Assembly (NCBI RefSeq): GCF_014196255.1
Contig: NZ_JACIDH010000001.1
Coordinates: forward strand, 248,001-312,000
DNA: 64,000 nt
Direction of reading: 5' to 3'
From: Sphingomonas pseudosanguinis
GTDB lineage: Bacteria > Pseudomonadota > Alphaproteobacteria > Sphingomonadales > Sphingomonadaceae
Made by a program: the position numbers and the translations under genes. This document shows, in pieces, positions 1-9,743 of this stretch. The notes below the pieces were generated by a model that worked only from the letters and a program-made list of their open reading frames with translations, made no database searches and was not told the origin of the DNA. Positions within the stretch are counted from its first letter, which is position 1. Each line of letters starts with the position of its first letter.

Positions 1-754
1 CGGCCATCATCTCGCGCAGCTCCTGCCGCGCGGCGACATGGCCGAGACCCATCGCGCCGAATTCCTTGGCGTCGATCATGGTCAGGCCGTTGGGGAACAT
101 CTCGCGATAGATGACGCGCTCGCCCAGGCCCGGGATCACCCGGAAGCCGACCCGGCGCGACAGGTCGGTCAGCGCGTCCGACACGCGGCGCATGTTGCGC
201 GCCTCGATATGCTGCAGGCGGTTGCGCAGCACGACCCAGTCGATCGTCGTGCCATCGGCGCGGGCCCGCTGCTTGCGCGCGTCCCAGATCAGCTCCGAAT
301 AGAAACTGGGGCGCGTCACCTGGAACGTCTCCGGGTCGACCTGTCCGATCAGGTCGAAGTCGACGAAGCTGTCGTTCATCGGCGTGACCAGCGTGTTGGA
401 CAGCGCCGCCGCCGTCCGCGCGAAATGGTCGTCGCGGCCGGGCGTGTCGACGATCAGGAAGTCGGCATCCTGCGACAGGCCGAACCAGAGTTCCTCGAAC
501 CCCTCCTCGGTCTGGCTGCTGTGCGTCGCGTGCACCGGCATGGGCAGCTTGTGCCCGGTGCGCTTGATCGTCTCGGCCCGATTGTCGAGATAGCGGCCCA
601 CCGTCCGCTGGCGATGATCCAGATCGAGACACGCCACGCGTGCGCCCTTCGCGGCCAGCGCGATCGCCACATGAACCGCCGTCGTCGATTTGCCTGTGCC
701 GCCTTTTTCATTGGCAAAGACAATGACGTGCGTTGAAGATAGCCGTTCCGGCAA
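1..754 (-). CDS. mipZ: Division-plane positioning ATPase MipZ (3' end cut off)
   Basis: ParA/MinD-family ATPase of the MipZ branch. In alphaproteobacteria MipZ forms a gradient from the chromosomal origin and blocks FtsZ assembly away from midcell. The N-terminus carries the deviant Walker A motif NEKGGTGKST, followed by a Walker B-like FLIVDTPG and the long MipZ-type C-terminal half. The frame is still open at position 1, so the last residues lie outside the window. There is no in-frame ATG near the start. TTG at 754 is chosen because AAGGA lies nine bases upstream and a stop lies just before it. It is divergent from panC, about 75 bp away. Confidence 0.88.
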   Translation of the reverse strand, partial: MPERLSSTHVIVFANEKGGTGKSTTAVHVAIALAAKGARVACLDLDHRQRTVGRYLDNRAETIKRTGHKLPMPVHATHSSQTEEGFEELWFGLSQDADFLIVDTPGRDDHFARTAAALSNTLVTPMNDSFVDFDLIGQVDPETFQVTRPSFYSELIWDARKQRARADGTTIDWVVLRNRLQHIEARNMRRVSDALTDLSRRVGFRVIPGLGERVIYREMFPNGLTMIDAKEFGAMGLGHVAARQELREMMA

Positions 755-829
755 CTCGTCGCTTCCTTATTGATCCCCGTTGCCACCCTACATAGAAGCC
801 CTCGGCGTGGGGAACGAGGGGTAAAATCA

Positions 830-1672
830 GTGCAAGTCATTCGGGATCGCGAAGCCTTGGTTGCGGCGCTTGCGGCGCTGCGGGCCGATGGCGTGCGCAT
901 CGCCTTCGTACCGACCATGGGCGCGCTCCATGCCGGGCATATCGCGCTGATCGAGGCGGCGAAGCGTCCGGGCACCAAGGTGGTGGCGTCCATTTTCGTC
1001 AATCCCAAGCAGTTCGGGCCGAACGAGGATCTGGGCCGCTATCCCCGTCGCGAGCAGGCCGACATCCGGATGCTGACGGAGGCGGGTTGCGACCTGGTCT
1101 GGATGCCGGGCGTCGAGGCGATGTATCAGGACGGGCATGCGACGACGATCCATGTCGCCGGCGTCAGCGAAGGCTATGACGGCGAATCGCGCCCCGGCCA
1201 TTTCGACGGCGTGGCCACGGTAGTCGCCAAGCTGTTCAACCAGGTGAAGCCCGACGCCGCCTATTTCGGCGAGAAGGATTTCCAGCAGTTGGCGGTGATC
1301 CGCCGCATGGTCGCCGATCTGGACTTCGGTATCGAGATCGTCGGCGTGCCGACCCAGCGCGACGATGACGGCCTGGCCCTGTCGTCGCGCAACATCTATC
1401 TCGACGAGGAACAGCGGGTCAAGGCGGTGGCGCTGCCGCGCGCCCTCGGCGTCGCCGCGCGCGCGATCGGGCGGGGCGAGGAGGCGGCGACCGTGCTGGC
1501 TGATGCCCGCGCCACGCTGACCGCCGCGGGGTTCGAGGTCGACTATATCGCGCTGGCCGATGCCGAGACGCTGGCACCCGATCCCGCCGCCGATCGTCCC
1601 CGCCGCCTGCTCGCCGCCGCACGCATGGGCGCGACCCGATTGATCGATAACATCGCTATCACGGACGGTTAA
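830..1672 (+). CDS. panC: Pantothenate synthetase
   Basis: Condenses D-pantoate and beta-alanine with ATP to make pantothenate, the coenzyme A precursor, in the cytoplasm. The family motifs are clear: VPTMGALHAGH (nucleotide-binding HIGH-like site), SIFVNPKQFGP, YFGEKDFQQL and ALSSRNIYL. The length of 280 residues is normal. The frame is open further upstream, but GTG at 830 is preferred: it has GAGGGG about eight bases upstream and the protein then begins, as in homologues, just before the IRDREAL segment. It stands alone between mipZ and a Sel1-like gene. Confidence 0.95.
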   Translation: MQVIRDREALVAALAALRADGVRIAFVPTMGALHAGHIALIEAAKRPGTKVVASIFVNPKQFGPNEDLGRYPRREQADIRMLTEAGCDLVWMPGVEAMYQDGHATTIHVAGVSEGYDGESRPGHFDGVATVVAKLFNQVKPDAAYFGEKDFQQLAVIRRMVADLDFGIEIVGVPTQRDDDGLALSSRNIYLDEEQRVKAVALPRALGVAARAIGRGEEAATVLADARATLTAAGFEVDYIALADAETLAPDPAADRPRRLLAAARMGATRLIDNIAITDG

Positions 1673-1749
1673 TCGATTAACCAATTTGTGACCGTATTGG
1701 GCATATTCTCCGAGTCGAACACGAAGGATGTTCGACAACGGGGGCTCAT

Positions 1750-2058
1750 ATGGCCAATAGCAGCAAGAGCGCGCAGTTCCTGACGGAAAGCCGGCTCGTC
1801 GATCAGGCGACCGGCCAGAACGGCGCGATGATGTACGATCTGGGGGTCGCCTATTCGACCGGGTCGGGCGGGGTCCGATACGACCTGATCGAGGCGCACA
1901 AATGGTTCAACCTGGCGGCGGTGGCGGGCTTTCTGCCGGCGCAGATCGCCCGGGCCGAGATCGCGACGGACATGAGCCCGCGCGACATCGCCGAGGCGCA
2001 GCGTCAGGCCCGCAACTTCCTCTACAGCAGCCGTACGCCGCAGATGCGCGCGGCCTGA
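1750..2058 (+). CDS. Small Sel1-repeat protein
   Basis: A 102-residue protein with one recognisable Sel1-like helical repeat (YDLGVAYSTGSGG followed by DLIEAHKWFNLAA), which usually acts as a protein-interaction surface. No signal peptide or membrane segment is seen, so it is probably cytoplasmic. The ATG at 1750 has GGGG a few bases upstream. Such single-repeat proteins are common in sphingomonads, but their function is unknown. It lies between panC and the 3' end of topA, facing topA. Confidence 0.75.
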   Translation: MANSSKSAQFLTESRLVDQATGQNGAMMYDLGVAYSTGSGGVRYDLIEAHKWFNLAAVAGFLPAQIARAEIATDMSPRDIAEAQRQARNFLYSSRTPQMRAA

Positions 2059-2101
2059 CCGATCCGCGCCGCGCCGATCCGCCTCGTTGGGGAGGACGGG
2101 A

Positions 2102-4699
2102 TCAGGCGTCGCTCTTCGGTTTCGCCGCCGCCTTCCTGGCGGGCGCCTTCTTGGCCGCCGGTTTCTTTTCGGCCGCCGTCTTCGATGTGGCCGTCTTGGT
2201 CGCCGCCTTCTTGGCCGGGGCCTTTTTCGCCGGCTTCTTGCGCGCCGGTGCCGCCGCCGCCCGCGCGTCGATCAGTTGCGCGGCTTCTTCCAGCGTCAGC
2301 TGATCCTTGTCGACCGTCTTAGGGATGGTCGCGTTCGTCTCGCCATCGGTGACGTACGGGCCATAGCGCCCTTCCATCAGCTTGATCTCCGCCTCGGTGC
2401 GCGGATGCTTGCCCAGTATTTTCAGCGGTTCGCGCGACGCGGTCCCACGCGCCGCCCGTCCACCGCCCGCCGCCGCCTCGGCCAGCTTGACCACGGCGGC
2501 GTTCATGCCCGTTTCGAACACATCCGATGTCGACGTCAGCCGCGCATATTTACCCGCATGCGCCAGATAGGGACCATAGCGCCCGATCGACGCGGTGATC
2601 GGCTCGCCCGTCTCCGGGTGATTGCCGATGGTGCGCGGCAGGCTGAGCAGCTTCAATGCCCATTCCAGGTCGAGATCGACATCCTTGGGAATCGAAGCGC
2701 GCTTGGCGTCCTTGCCCTCGCCCAGCTGGATATAGGGGCCGAATCGCCCCGACTTCCGCTCGACCGGCAGCCCGGTTTCGGGGTCCTGACCCAGCGTTTC
2801 GGGGCCCGAACCCTCGCCCGCGCCTTCGCCCCCTTGCGCGAATCGGCGGGTATATTTGCACTCGGGATAGTTGGAGCAGGCGATGAACGCGCCGAATCGA
2901 CCGCCGCGCAGCGCCAGCTTGCCCTCGCCGCAGTTCGGGCACAGGCGCGGGTCCGCCCCGTCCGCCCGCTCGGGGAAGAGGTAAGGCGCGAGGAATTGAT
3001 CCAGTTCGGCGGTAATGGCCGAGGGCTGCTGCTCCATCACCTCCGAGGTGCGCGGCTTGAAGTCGCGCCAGAAGGCGTCGAGCACCGCCTGCCACTGGGC
3101 GCGGCCGCCGGACACGTCGTCCAGCTCCTCTTCCAGTTCGGCGGTATAGTCATAGCCGACATATTTCTCGAAGAAGCGTTCGAGGAACGCCGTCACCAGC
3201 CGCCCGCTCTCCTCGGCGAAGAAGCGGTTCTTCTCGACGCGCACGTACGCGCGGTCCTTCAGCGTCTTGATGATCGAGGCATAGGTGGACGGACGCCCGA
3301 TGCCGAGTTCCTCCATCCGCTTGACCAGCGACGCCTCGGAGAAGCGCGGCGGTGGCTGGGTGAAGTGCTGCTCGGCCTTGACCTCCTTCTTGGCGGGGGC
3401 ATCGCCCTCGCGCAGGCGGGGGAGGCGGCGCGCTTCCTCATCCTGGCTGTCGTCCTGACCTTCCTCATAGAGCGCCAGATAGCCGGGGAAGAGCACGACC
3501 TGGCCGGTCGCGCGCAACACATGACGCCCGGTGCCGTCGGCCATGTCGATGGTGGTCCGCTCCATCCGCGCCGACGCCATTTGCGACGCCAGCGCGCGCT
3601 TCCAGATCAAGTCGTAGAGGCGGCCATGATCGCCCGATCCGGCATGGTCTCGGGAGAAGTCGGTGGGGCGAATCGCCTCGTGCGCTTCCTGCGCGTTCTT
3701 CGCCTTCGACTGATAGACACGCGGCTTGTCCGGGACGTATGACGCGTCATAGCGGTCGGCCACGGCCTTGCGCGCCGCCGAGATGGCCGAGCCGTCCATC
3801 TGGACGCCGTCGGTCCGCATGTACGTGATCGCGCCGTCCTCATAGAGCTGCTGCGCGATCCGCATCGTGTGATCGGCCGAGAAGCCCAGCTTGCGCGCGG
3901 CTTCCTGTTGCAGGGTCGAGGTGGTGAAGGGCGGCGGCGGGTTGCGCGTCGCGGGCTTGGTTTCGACCGACTGGACCTGGAACCGGCCCGCCTCGACATC
4001 CGCCTTGGCGCGGGTGGCGTCGCCTTCATTGCCGATCGACAGGCGGTCGAGCTTCTTGCCCTCCCACTGGACCAGCCGCGCGACGAAGGGGGTGCCGTCC
4101 TGCTCCATATCGGCCGTCACCGACCAATATTCCTGGGGCTTGAACGCCTCGATCTCACGTTCGCGCCCGACGATCAGGCGCAGCGCGACCGACTGGACGC
4201 GCCCCGCCGACTTGGCGCCGGGGAGCTTGCGCCACAGCACCGGCGACAAAGTGAAGCCGACCAGATAGTCGAGCGCGCGGCGTGCGCGGTAGGCGTCGAT
4301 CAGGTCGGTATCCAGCTCGCGCGGATTCTGCATCGCGTGCAGGATGGCGGGCTTGGTGATCGCGTTGAACGTCACCCGCTCGACCTTGTCGGGCAGCGCC
4401 TTGCGGTTCTTGAGCACCTCCTGGACGTGCCACGAAATCGCCTCGCCCTCGCGATCAGGGTCGGTGGCCAGGATCAGACGGTCGGCCTTCTTGGCCTCGT
4501 CGGCGATCGCCTTGAGCTGGCGCGCCTTGTCCGCGTAATTCTCCCACTCCATCGCGAAATTCTGGTCCGGGTCGACCGAGCCGTCCTTGGGCGGCAGGTC
4601 GCGGACGTGACCATAGCTCGCCAGGACGCGGTAGTCCGAACCCAGATATTTCTCGATGGTCTTCGCCTTGGCGGGCGATTCGACGATGACAAGCTGCAT
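2102..4699 (-). CDS. topA: DNA topoisomerase I
   Basis: Type IA topoisomerase that relaxes negative supercoils by transient single-strand cleavage. Domain order of the 865-residue protein: N-terminal Toprim domain starting VESPAKAKTIEKYLG; the cleavage core with the active tyrosine in TYMRTDGVQMD; a C-terminal zinc finger (CPNCGEGKL, then CSNYPEC); further topoisomerase C-terminal repeats of the GRFGPYIQLG / GRYGPYL type; and a tail of about 50 residues made mostly of Lys, Ala and Pro. The start ATG at 4699 leaves the Toprim motif at residues 6-20, as expected. Confidence 0.97.
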   Translation of the reverse strand: MQLVIVESPAKAKTIEKYLGSDYRVLASYGHVRDLPPKDGSVDPDQNFAMEWENYADKARQLKAIADEAKKADRLILATDPDREGEAISWHVQEVLKNRKALPDKVERVTFNAITKPAILHAMQNPRELDTDLIDAYRARRALDYLVGFTLSPVLWRKLPGAKSAGRVQSVALRLIVGREREIEAFKPQEYWSVTADMEQDGTPFVARLVQWEGKKLDRLSIGNEGDATRAKADVEAGRFQVQSVETKPATRNPPPPFTTSTLQQEAARKLGFSADHTMRIAQQLYEDGAITYMRTDGVQMDGSAISAARKAVADRYDASYVPDKPRVYQSKAKNAQEAHEAIRPTDFSRDHAGSGDHGRLYDLIWKRALASQMASARMERTTIDMADGTGRHVLRATGQVVLFPGYLALYEEGQDDSQDEEARRLPRLREGDAPAKKEVKAEQHFTQPPPRFSEASLVKRMEELGIGRPSTYASIIKTLKDRAYVRVEKNRFFAEESGRLVTAFLERFFEKYVGYDYTAELEEELDDVSGGRAQWQAVLDAFWRDFKPRTSEVMEQQPSAITAELDQFLAPYLFPERADGADPRLCPNCGEGKLALRGGRFGAFIACSNYPECKYTRRFAQGGEGAGEGSGPETLGQDPETGLPVERKSGRFGPYIQLGEGKDAKRASIPKDVDLDLEWALKLLSLPRTIGNHPETGEPITASIGRYGPYLAHAGKYARLTSTSDVFETGMNAAVVKLAEAAAGGGRAARGTASREPLKILGKHPRTEAEIKLMEGRYGPYVTDGETNATIPKTVDKDQLTLEEAAQLIDARAAAAPARKKPAKKAPAKKAATKTATSKTAAEKKPAAKKAPARKAAAKPKSDA

Positions 4700-4814
4700 G
4701 AGTGGTAAAACTACGTCCCTTACGTGTGTACGCGAGGATGGGGAGGGGGCGGGGGGCCGTCAAGCGGGGTTGGCCGTGCCCTTGGTCAGGGCTGGGACGG
4801 GGGTGGCGTTGGGG

Positions 4815-4907
4815 TGTGGCCTTCGACTTCGCTCAGGCTGAACGGCTGATGGGATAGGTGTCGGGCACCCCAAACCTCCGTTCAGCCTGAGCGAAGTCGA
4901 AGGCCAC
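4815..4907. repeat. Inverted REP-like pair (TTCGACTTCGCTCAG family)
   Basis: Two arms of about 30 bases, 4815-4844 and 4878-4907, are near-perfect reverse complements and could form a long hairpin. The core on one strand is TTCGACTTCGCTCAGGCTG. It sits between the start of topA and the 3' end of the upstream GNAT gene. The same core returns at 7997, 13345, 14628, 21384 and 27862. Confidence 0.85.
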
Positions 4908-4909
4908 GC

Positions 4910-5416
4910 TCAACCCTCTCGCAGGAACCGCAACGCCGGACCGCGATAATGCGGCCGGTCATGCAGGACATAGCCCAGCTTCTCCGCCAGCCTGATCGAG
5001 CCCGAATTGGGGGGGGCGATAATGCATTGGGTCGCCGCCGGCGCATGTCTTTCCGCCATCCAGCGATGCGCGGCGTCGGCCGCTTCGAACGCATAGCCCT
5101 TGCCATGCGCGGCGCTGGTGAAGACCCAGGCCGCCTCGGGCGGGGAGGGCAAGAGTTTCGGGTCGACCTCTCGCCTAAAATCCATGAAGCCGGTTTCGCC
5201 GAGATAGGCCCCGCTGGCCTTGTCCAGCACCGCGAACAGGCCATGGCCGAACACCGACCAGTGGCCGATATAGCGCAGCAGCCGCGCCCAGGCTTCCTCA
5301 CCGGTCATCGGCGCACCGGCATGGCGGACCACCACCGGATCGGCGACCATCGCCGCATAGGCGTCGAAATCGCCGGGCGTATAGGGGCGCAAGGTCAGGC
5401 GCTCGGTCTCGATCAT
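4910..5416 (-). CDS. GNAT family N-acetyltransferase (RimJ/RimL-like)
   Basis: A 168-residue acetyltransferase that would move the acetyl group of acetyl-CoA to an amine. It opens with the typical IETERLTLRPYTPGD of RimJ/RimL-type proteins and has the later HGKGYAFEA segment in the acetyl-CoA region and the LAEKLGYV strand. The substrate cannot be told: protein N-termini, spermidine-like amines or small molecules are all possible. The ATG at 5416 overlaps the dprA stop in an ATGA arrangement, so it is probably translationally coupled to dprA and is last in the plsY-dprA-GNAT operon. Confidence 0.88.
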   Translation of the reverse strand: MIETERLTLRPYTPGDFDAYAAMVADPVVVRHAGAPMTGEEAWARLLRYIGHWSVFGHGLFAVLDKASGAYLGETGFMDFRREVDPKLLPSPPEAAWVFTSAAHGKGYAFEAADAAHRWMAERHAPAATQCIIAPPNSGSIRLAEKLGYVLHDRPHYRGPALRFLREG

Positions 5417-6492
5417 GCCAGCGCCACCCGGCCGCCCGCATGGCGTTCCAGTCGACCGGCCAGCTCCAGCTCCAGCAGGATCGTCTGGACGATCGCAGGC
5501 GGGCGGCCGCTCTGGCGGATGAGTTCGTCGATCGTCACCGCGACCGGGCCGAGCAGGTCGCTCACCCGCCGGCGGTCGGCGTCGCTGGCCTCCTCGGGCG
5601 GCGGGGGCGTGTAGGGCATCTCGGGCGCGCGGACCATGCGCGGGTCGATGGGGCGGATCTGTTCGAGGATGTCCCCGGCCGACTGAATCAGCGTCGCACC
5701 TTCCCGAATCAGCATGTTGCAGCCTTGCGCGCGCGGATCGGCGGGGTGGCCGGGGACCGCCATCACCTCGCGTCCCGCCTCGCCCGCCAGCCGTGCGGTG
5801 ATCAGCGAGCCGGAGCGCGGCGCGGCCTCGACCACCACGGTCCCTTGTGCAAGACCTGCGATGATCCGGTTGCGCGAAGGGAAGTGGCGGGCCAGCGGCT
5901 GGGTGCCCGGCGGTTGTTCGGCGATCAGCAGGCCACGCGTCGCCACCTCCTCCTGCAACCGGGCGTTCTCGGGCGGAAAGGCGATGTCGATGCCGCTGGC
6001 GATGACGCCGATCGTCCCGCCGTCGAGCGCGCCGATATGCGCCGCCGTGTCGATGCCGCGCGCCAGTCCAGAGGTGACGGGCACGTTCTGCGCCGCCAGG
6101 TCCTGCGCCAGCCCGCGCGCGAACCGGCACGACGCGGCCGAGGCATTGCGCGCACCGACCAGAGCGACGCCGCCGCGCCGCGCCAGACCGATGTCGCCGC
6201 GTATGATCAGCGCGGGCGGCGCGGTGTCGAGTTCGGCGAGGAGCGGTGGATAATCGGCCTCGCCCAGCATCACATGCCGTGCGCCGAGCCGTGCCACCGC
6301 CTCGATCTCGCGCGCGATCACGGCCGGATCGGCGGCCTTCGGCGCTTCGCCGCCGCCACGCCGGGCGAGCTGGGGGAGGGCGTCGAGTGCGGCTTCCGCC
6401 GTCCCGAATCGCGCCATCAACTGGCGCCAGGTGACGGGTCCGATGCCATGCGTCCGCAGCAGCCGGAGCCGCGCGAACCGGGCATCAGTCAC
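5413..6492 (-). CDS. dprA: DNA-processing protein DprA/Smf
   Basis: Binds incoming single-stranded DNA and loads RecA during natural transformation; also widespread in species not known to be competent. The 359-residue protein has an N-terminal SAM/HhH-like segment (RTHGIGPVTWRQLM), the Rossmann-type DprA core with SGLARGIDTAAH and GIDIAFPPEN, GSLITARLAGE, and a C-terminal winged-helix domain (DELIRQSGRPP). The start is GTG at 6492, overlapping the plsY stop by eight bases; its own stop overlaps the GNAT start. Confidence 0.95.
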   Translation of the reverse strand: MTDARFARLRLLRTHGIGPVTWRQLMARFGTAEAALDALPQLARRGGGEAPKAADPAVIAREIEAVARLGARHVMLGEADYPPLLAELDTAPPALIIRGDIGLARRGGVALVGARNASAASCRFARGLAQDLAAQNVPVTSGLARGIDTAAHIGALDGGTIGVIASGIDIAFPPENARLQEEVATRGLLIAEQPPGTQPLARHFPSRNRIIAGLAQGTVVVEAAPRSGSLITARLAGEAGREVMAVPGHPADPRAQGCNMLIREGATLIQSAGDILEQIRPIDPRMVRAPEMPYTPPPPEEASDADRRRVSDLLGPVAVTIDELIRQSGRPPAIVQTILLELELAGRLERHAGGRVALA

Positions 6493-7120
6493 GCTTTTTA
6501 CCGATGCGCGGCTCGGTGCCCGCCAGCAGCCGATCGATGTTCGAGCCGTGTTTCCAGATGACGATCAGCGCCAGCGCGATCAGCAGCAGGACCAGGTCGA
6601 ACCGCCCCATCACCGCCGCCGCCAGCGGCGCGCTGATCGCCGCCGTCATCCCCGCCACCGCCGAGATGCGGATGGTGGCGAGCAGGCCCAGCCAGACCAC
6701 CGCATAGACCAGCCCCAGCGGCCAGTAGAGCGCGGTGACGACGCCCATCAGCGTGGCGACGCCCTTGCCACCACGGAATTTCAGCCAGATCGGATAGCAA
6801 TGGCCGACAAAGGCGGCCGCCGCCGCCAGCGCCTCCTCGCCGGGCAGCCAGTAACGCACGACCAGCACGGCGACGACGCCCTTCAACAGGTCGAGGATCA
6901 GCGTCGCGGCGGCCAGACCCTTCCGGCCGGTGCGCAGCACATTGGTCGCGCCGATATTGCCCGATCCGATACTGCGAAGATCGCCCGCGCCGGCCACGCG
7001 CGTCAGGATGACGCCGAAGGGAATCGACCCCAGCAGATAGCCGATCAGCAAGGCCCAGGTCGGCGGCCCCCAGATGATTTCGGTCGGCAATAGTCTTCCC
7101 CTGTGCTCCGGGACAGACAT
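6485..7120 (-). CDS. plsY: Glycerol-3-phosphate acyltransferase PlsY
   Basis: Integral membrane enzyme that uses acyl-phosphate to acylate sn-glycerol-3-phosphate, the first step of phospholipid synthesis. The three family signatures are present: GSIPFGVILTR, GSGNIGATNVLR and RGGKGVAT, within a protein of about five hydrophobic segments. At 211 residues it is of normal size. The ATG at 7120 adds about 15 residues before the first membrane segment, so an internal start near the LPTEIIWG segment is possible. First gene of the plsY-dprA-GNAT operon; divergent from murI. Confidence 0.95.
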   Translation of the reverse strand: MSVPEHRGRLLPTEIIWGPPTWALLIGYLLGSIPFGVILTRVAGAGDLRSIGSGNIGATNVLRTGRKGLAAATLILDLLKGVVAVLVVRYWLPGEEALAAAAAFVGHCYPIWLKFRGGKGVATLMGVVTALYWPLGLVYAVVWLGLLATIRISAVAGMTAAISAPLAAAVMGRFDLVLLLIALALIVIWKHGSNIDRLLAGTEPRIGKKRD

Positions 7121-7194
7121 AGAACATCGATATCGGCCTGTCCAATGTCGGGCGGTACTGGCCTCGCACCGGAGAGCGTCCTAAAGACCATCGG

Positions 7195-7992
7195 ATGAGC
7201 GATGCGCGACCCATCCTGTTCTTCGATTCCGGCGTGGGCGGGCTGTCGATCGCGGGGCCGGCGCGCGCTGTCCTGCCGAGCGCGCCCTTCGTTTATGTCG
7301 CGGACAGCGCGGGCTTTCCCTATGGGGAAAAGACCGAGGCCGAGATTGCGGCGCGGGTGCCCACGTTGCTCGGCCGACTGGCGGAGCGATACCATCCGCG
7401 GCTGATCGTGATCGCGTGCAATACCGCCTCGACCATCGCGCTGCCCGCCGTGCGTGCGGCGCTCGACCTGCCGGTCGTCGGCACGGTGCCCGCGATCAAG
7501 CCGGCGGCGGCGATGAGCGGGACGCGCACGATCGGCGTGCTCGGTACGCGCGCGACAGTGCGGCAGGCCTATGTCGATGACCTCGCGGCGAAGTTCGGCG
7601 GGGATTGCCGGGTGATCCGGCACGGCTCGGCGGAACTGGTCGAACTGGCCGAGGCGAAGCTGCGCGGCGAGACGCTGGCGCCCGAATCCTTCACGGCGGT
7701 GCTGGACGGGCTGTTCGGGCAAGAGGGGGGCGAGCAGATCGACGTCATCGTCAATGCCTGCACCCATTTCCCGCTGGTCGAGGCGGAACTGGCGGCAGCG
7801 GCGCCGCATGCGGTGCGCTTCGTCGATGGTGGGCCGGGCATCGCGCGGCGAATCGCATTCCTGACGCAGGGACAGGACTGGCCCGCTGATCCGGGCGAGG
7901 GGGTAGCGGTGTTCACGCGACCCGGCGAGCGGGAAGAAGCGCTGCGTCCGGGATTGGCGGCGCGAGGTTTCACGCGGATCGAGGCTCTCTGA
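7195..7992 (+). CDS. murI: Glutamate racemase
   Basis: Interconverts L- and D-glutamate, supplying D-Glu for peptidoglycan. Both catalytic cysteine motifs are visible, ACNTAS and NACTHFPL, with the N-terminal FDSGVGGLS signature and the acidic/backbone motif PYGEKTEAEI. It has 265 residues, normal for the cofactor-independent family. The ATG at 7195 fits the family start (the FDSGVGGLS motif begins about ten residues in). A repeat pair follows directly after the stop. Confidence 0.95.
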   Translation: MSDARPILFFDSGVGGLSIAGPARAVLPSAPFVYVADSAGFPYGEKTEAEIAARVPTLLGRLAERYHPRLIVIACNTASTIALPAVRAALDLPVVGTVPAIKPAAAMSGTRTIGVLGTRATVRQAYVDDLAAKFGGDCRVIRHGSAELVELAEAKLRGETLAPESFTAVLDGLFGQEGGEQIDVIVNACTHFPLVEAELAAAAPHAVRFVDGGPGIARRIAFLTQGQDWPADPGEGVAVFTRPGEREEALRPGLAARGFTRIEAL

Positions 7993-7996
7993 CCTC

Positions 7997-8096
7997 CCAC
8001 CTCCGTTCAGGCTGAGCGAAGTCGAAGCCCAAGGGAAAAGCCTGGCCGCCCGCGCGTCCCGTGCACTTCGACTTCGCTCAGTGTGAACGGAGGTGG
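7997..8096. repeat. Inverted REP-like pair (TTCGACTTCGCTCAG family)
   Basis: Arms at 7997-8027 and 8066-8096 are near-perfect reverse complements, including the outer CCACCTCCG / CGGAGGTGG. It starts five bases after the murI stop, where it could act as a terminator or RNA-stabilising hairpin. No T-run follows. Confidence 0.85.
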
Positions 8097-8243
8097 GGTG
8101 GTTTGGCCGGGTGCCCGTCGCCCTGCGAACCACCCGCATCAGGAACCGATCGATCCTTGGGACAATATGTCCACCATGATCGATCACAGTGAGTGCAGTT
8201 CCCGACTCGATTCATGCGCGGCTTGCGCCTACATTCGCTTCCC

Positions 8244-9485
8244 ATGAGCATCGAGGGCACGGACGCGCGCGTGGATTATTCCCGCGTCTTCACCCAGGCG
8301 ATCGACCGCCTGCACGCCGAGGGACGTTACCGCGTCTTCATCGACATTTTGCGCAACAAGGGCATGTTCCCGAACGCCCGGTGCTTTGCCGGGCATAACG
8401 GGCCCAAGCCGATCACCGTCTGGTGCTCCAACGACTATCTGGCGATGGGGCAACATCCGAAGGTCATCGCCGCGATGGAGGAAGCGCTCCATGACGTGGG
8501 CGCAGGCTCGGGCGGCACGCGCAACATCGGCGGCAACACCCATTATCATGTCGATCTGGAAGGCGAACTCGCCGACCTGCACGGCAAGGAAGCGGCCTTG
8601 CTGTTTACCAGCGGATACGTCTCCAACGAGGCGACGCTGGCGACGCTGGCCAAGATCCTGCCGGGTTGCGTGATCTTCTCCGACGAACTCAACCATGCCT
8701 CGATGATTGCTGGTATCCGCAATTCGGGCTGCGAGAAGCAGGTCTTCCGCCACAACGACCTGGCGCATCTGGAGGAACTGCTCGCGGCGGCGGACCCGGC
8801 GGTGCCCAAGTTGATCGCGTTCGAGAGCGTGTATTCGATGGAGGGCGATGTCGCCCCGATCGCGGCGATCTGCGACCTGGCCGACAAATATAACGCGCTG
8901 ACCTATCTCGACGAGGTGCATGCGGTCGGCATGTACGGCGCGCGCGGCGGCGGCATTTCGGAGCGGGACCATGTCGCCCACCGGCTGACCGTGATCGAGG
9001 GCACGCTGGGCAAGGCGTTCGGCGTGATGGGCGGCTATATCGCGGCCGACCGGATGATCGTCGACGTGATCCGCTCGTACGCGCCGGGATTCATCTTCAC
9101 CACCTCGCTGTCGCCGGTGCTGGTCGCGGGCGTGCTGGCGAGCGTGCGGCACCTGAAGCAGAGCTCGGTCGAGCGCGAGGGCCAGCAGGCCGCCGCCGCC
9201 AAGCTGAAGGCGATGATGCGCGACGCGAACCTGCCCGTCATGCTGGGCGAGACGCATATCGTGCCGGTGATGGTCGGCGATCCGGTCAAGGCCAAGAAGA
9301 TCAGCGACATCCTGCTCGCCGAATACGGCGTGTACGTCCAGCCGATCAATTACCCGACCGTCCCGCGCGGCACCGAACGCCTGCGCTTCACGCCGGGGCC
9401 GGCGCACGACGAGGCGATGATGGCGGAACTGGTGTCTGCGCTGGTCGAAATCTGGGAGCGGCTGGAGCTGAAGATGGCGGCGTAA
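8244..9485 (+). CDS. hemA: 5-aminolevulinate synthase
   Basis: PLP-dependent condensation of glycine and succinyl-CoA to 5-aminolevulinate, the first haem precursor by the Shemin (C4) pathway typical of alphaproteobacteria. Landmarks: [47 protein letters not shown], and the PLP-lysine region [13 protein letters not shown]. Length is about 413 residues. The start is uncertain: ATG 8244 and GTG 8271 (beginning with the DYSRVF segment, closest to the family start) are both reasonable and neither has a strong Shine-Dalgarno; the longer frame from 8193 is less likely. Confidence 0.95.
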   Translation: MSIEGTDARVDYSRVFTQAIDRLHAEGRYRVFIDILRNKGMFPNARCFAGHNGPKPITVWCSNDYLAMGQHPKVIAAMEEALHDVGAGSGGTRNIGGNTHYHVDLEGELADLHGKEAALLFTSGYVSNEATLATLAKILPGCVIFSDELNHASMIAGIRNSGCEKQVFRHNDLAHLEELLAAADPAVPKLIAFESVYSMEGDVAPIAAICDLADKYNALTYLDEVHAVGMYGARGGGISERDHVAHRLTVIEGTLGKAFGVMGGYIAADRMIVDVIRSYAPGFIFTTSLSPVLVAGVLASVRHLKQSSVEREGQQAAAAKLKAMMRDANLPVMLGETHIVPVMVGDPVKAKKISDILLAEYGVYVQPINYPTVPRGTERLRFTPGPAHDEAMMAELVSALVEIWERLELKMAA

Positions 9486-9547
9486 GCCGCACTGTCTTTT
9501 GTGCCTTGGCGAATGCCGGGTTTGGGTACCGCTCGGCGTTTCGTTCA

Positions 9548-9740
9548 CGCGAAGCCGCGAAGCCACGAAGAAGAGCAGTTCGCGCAGAGGCGCGGAGGGC
9601 GCAGAGATTTGCCCAGCTTTGCGCGTATCGCTTTTATCACATGCCTGATGAAAGTGTCATGCGGGTCGCGATCAGGCGTGACACCTCTGCGTCCTCCGCG
9701 CCTCCGCGCGAACGAAAAATCATCGCGGCTTCGCGCGAAC
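9548..9740. repeat. Nested inverted repeats (GGCGCGGAGG family)
   Basis: Two repeat pairs lie one inside the other between hemA and a Uma2 gene. The outer arms (9548-9570, 9721-9740) share CGAAGCCGCGA / TCGCGGCTTCG. The inner arms (9577-9606, 9684-9713) share GCAGAGGCGCGGAGG and its complement. The inner family returns at 53225-53494. The gap holds no convincing gene. Confidence 0.75.
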
Positions 9741-9743
9741 CCA

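Noticed and set aside
2087..3742. 551-codon plus-strand open frame opposite topA
   Set aside because: GC-rich antisense frame; topA on the minus strand has all family motifs. Similar long antisense frames across hemA, glyA, cheA, GH31 and GH127 were rejected for the same reason.
8193..8243. Upstream extension of hemA
   Set aside because: Adds residues not expected in ALA synthases and has no ribosome site; starts at 8244 or 8271 fit better.
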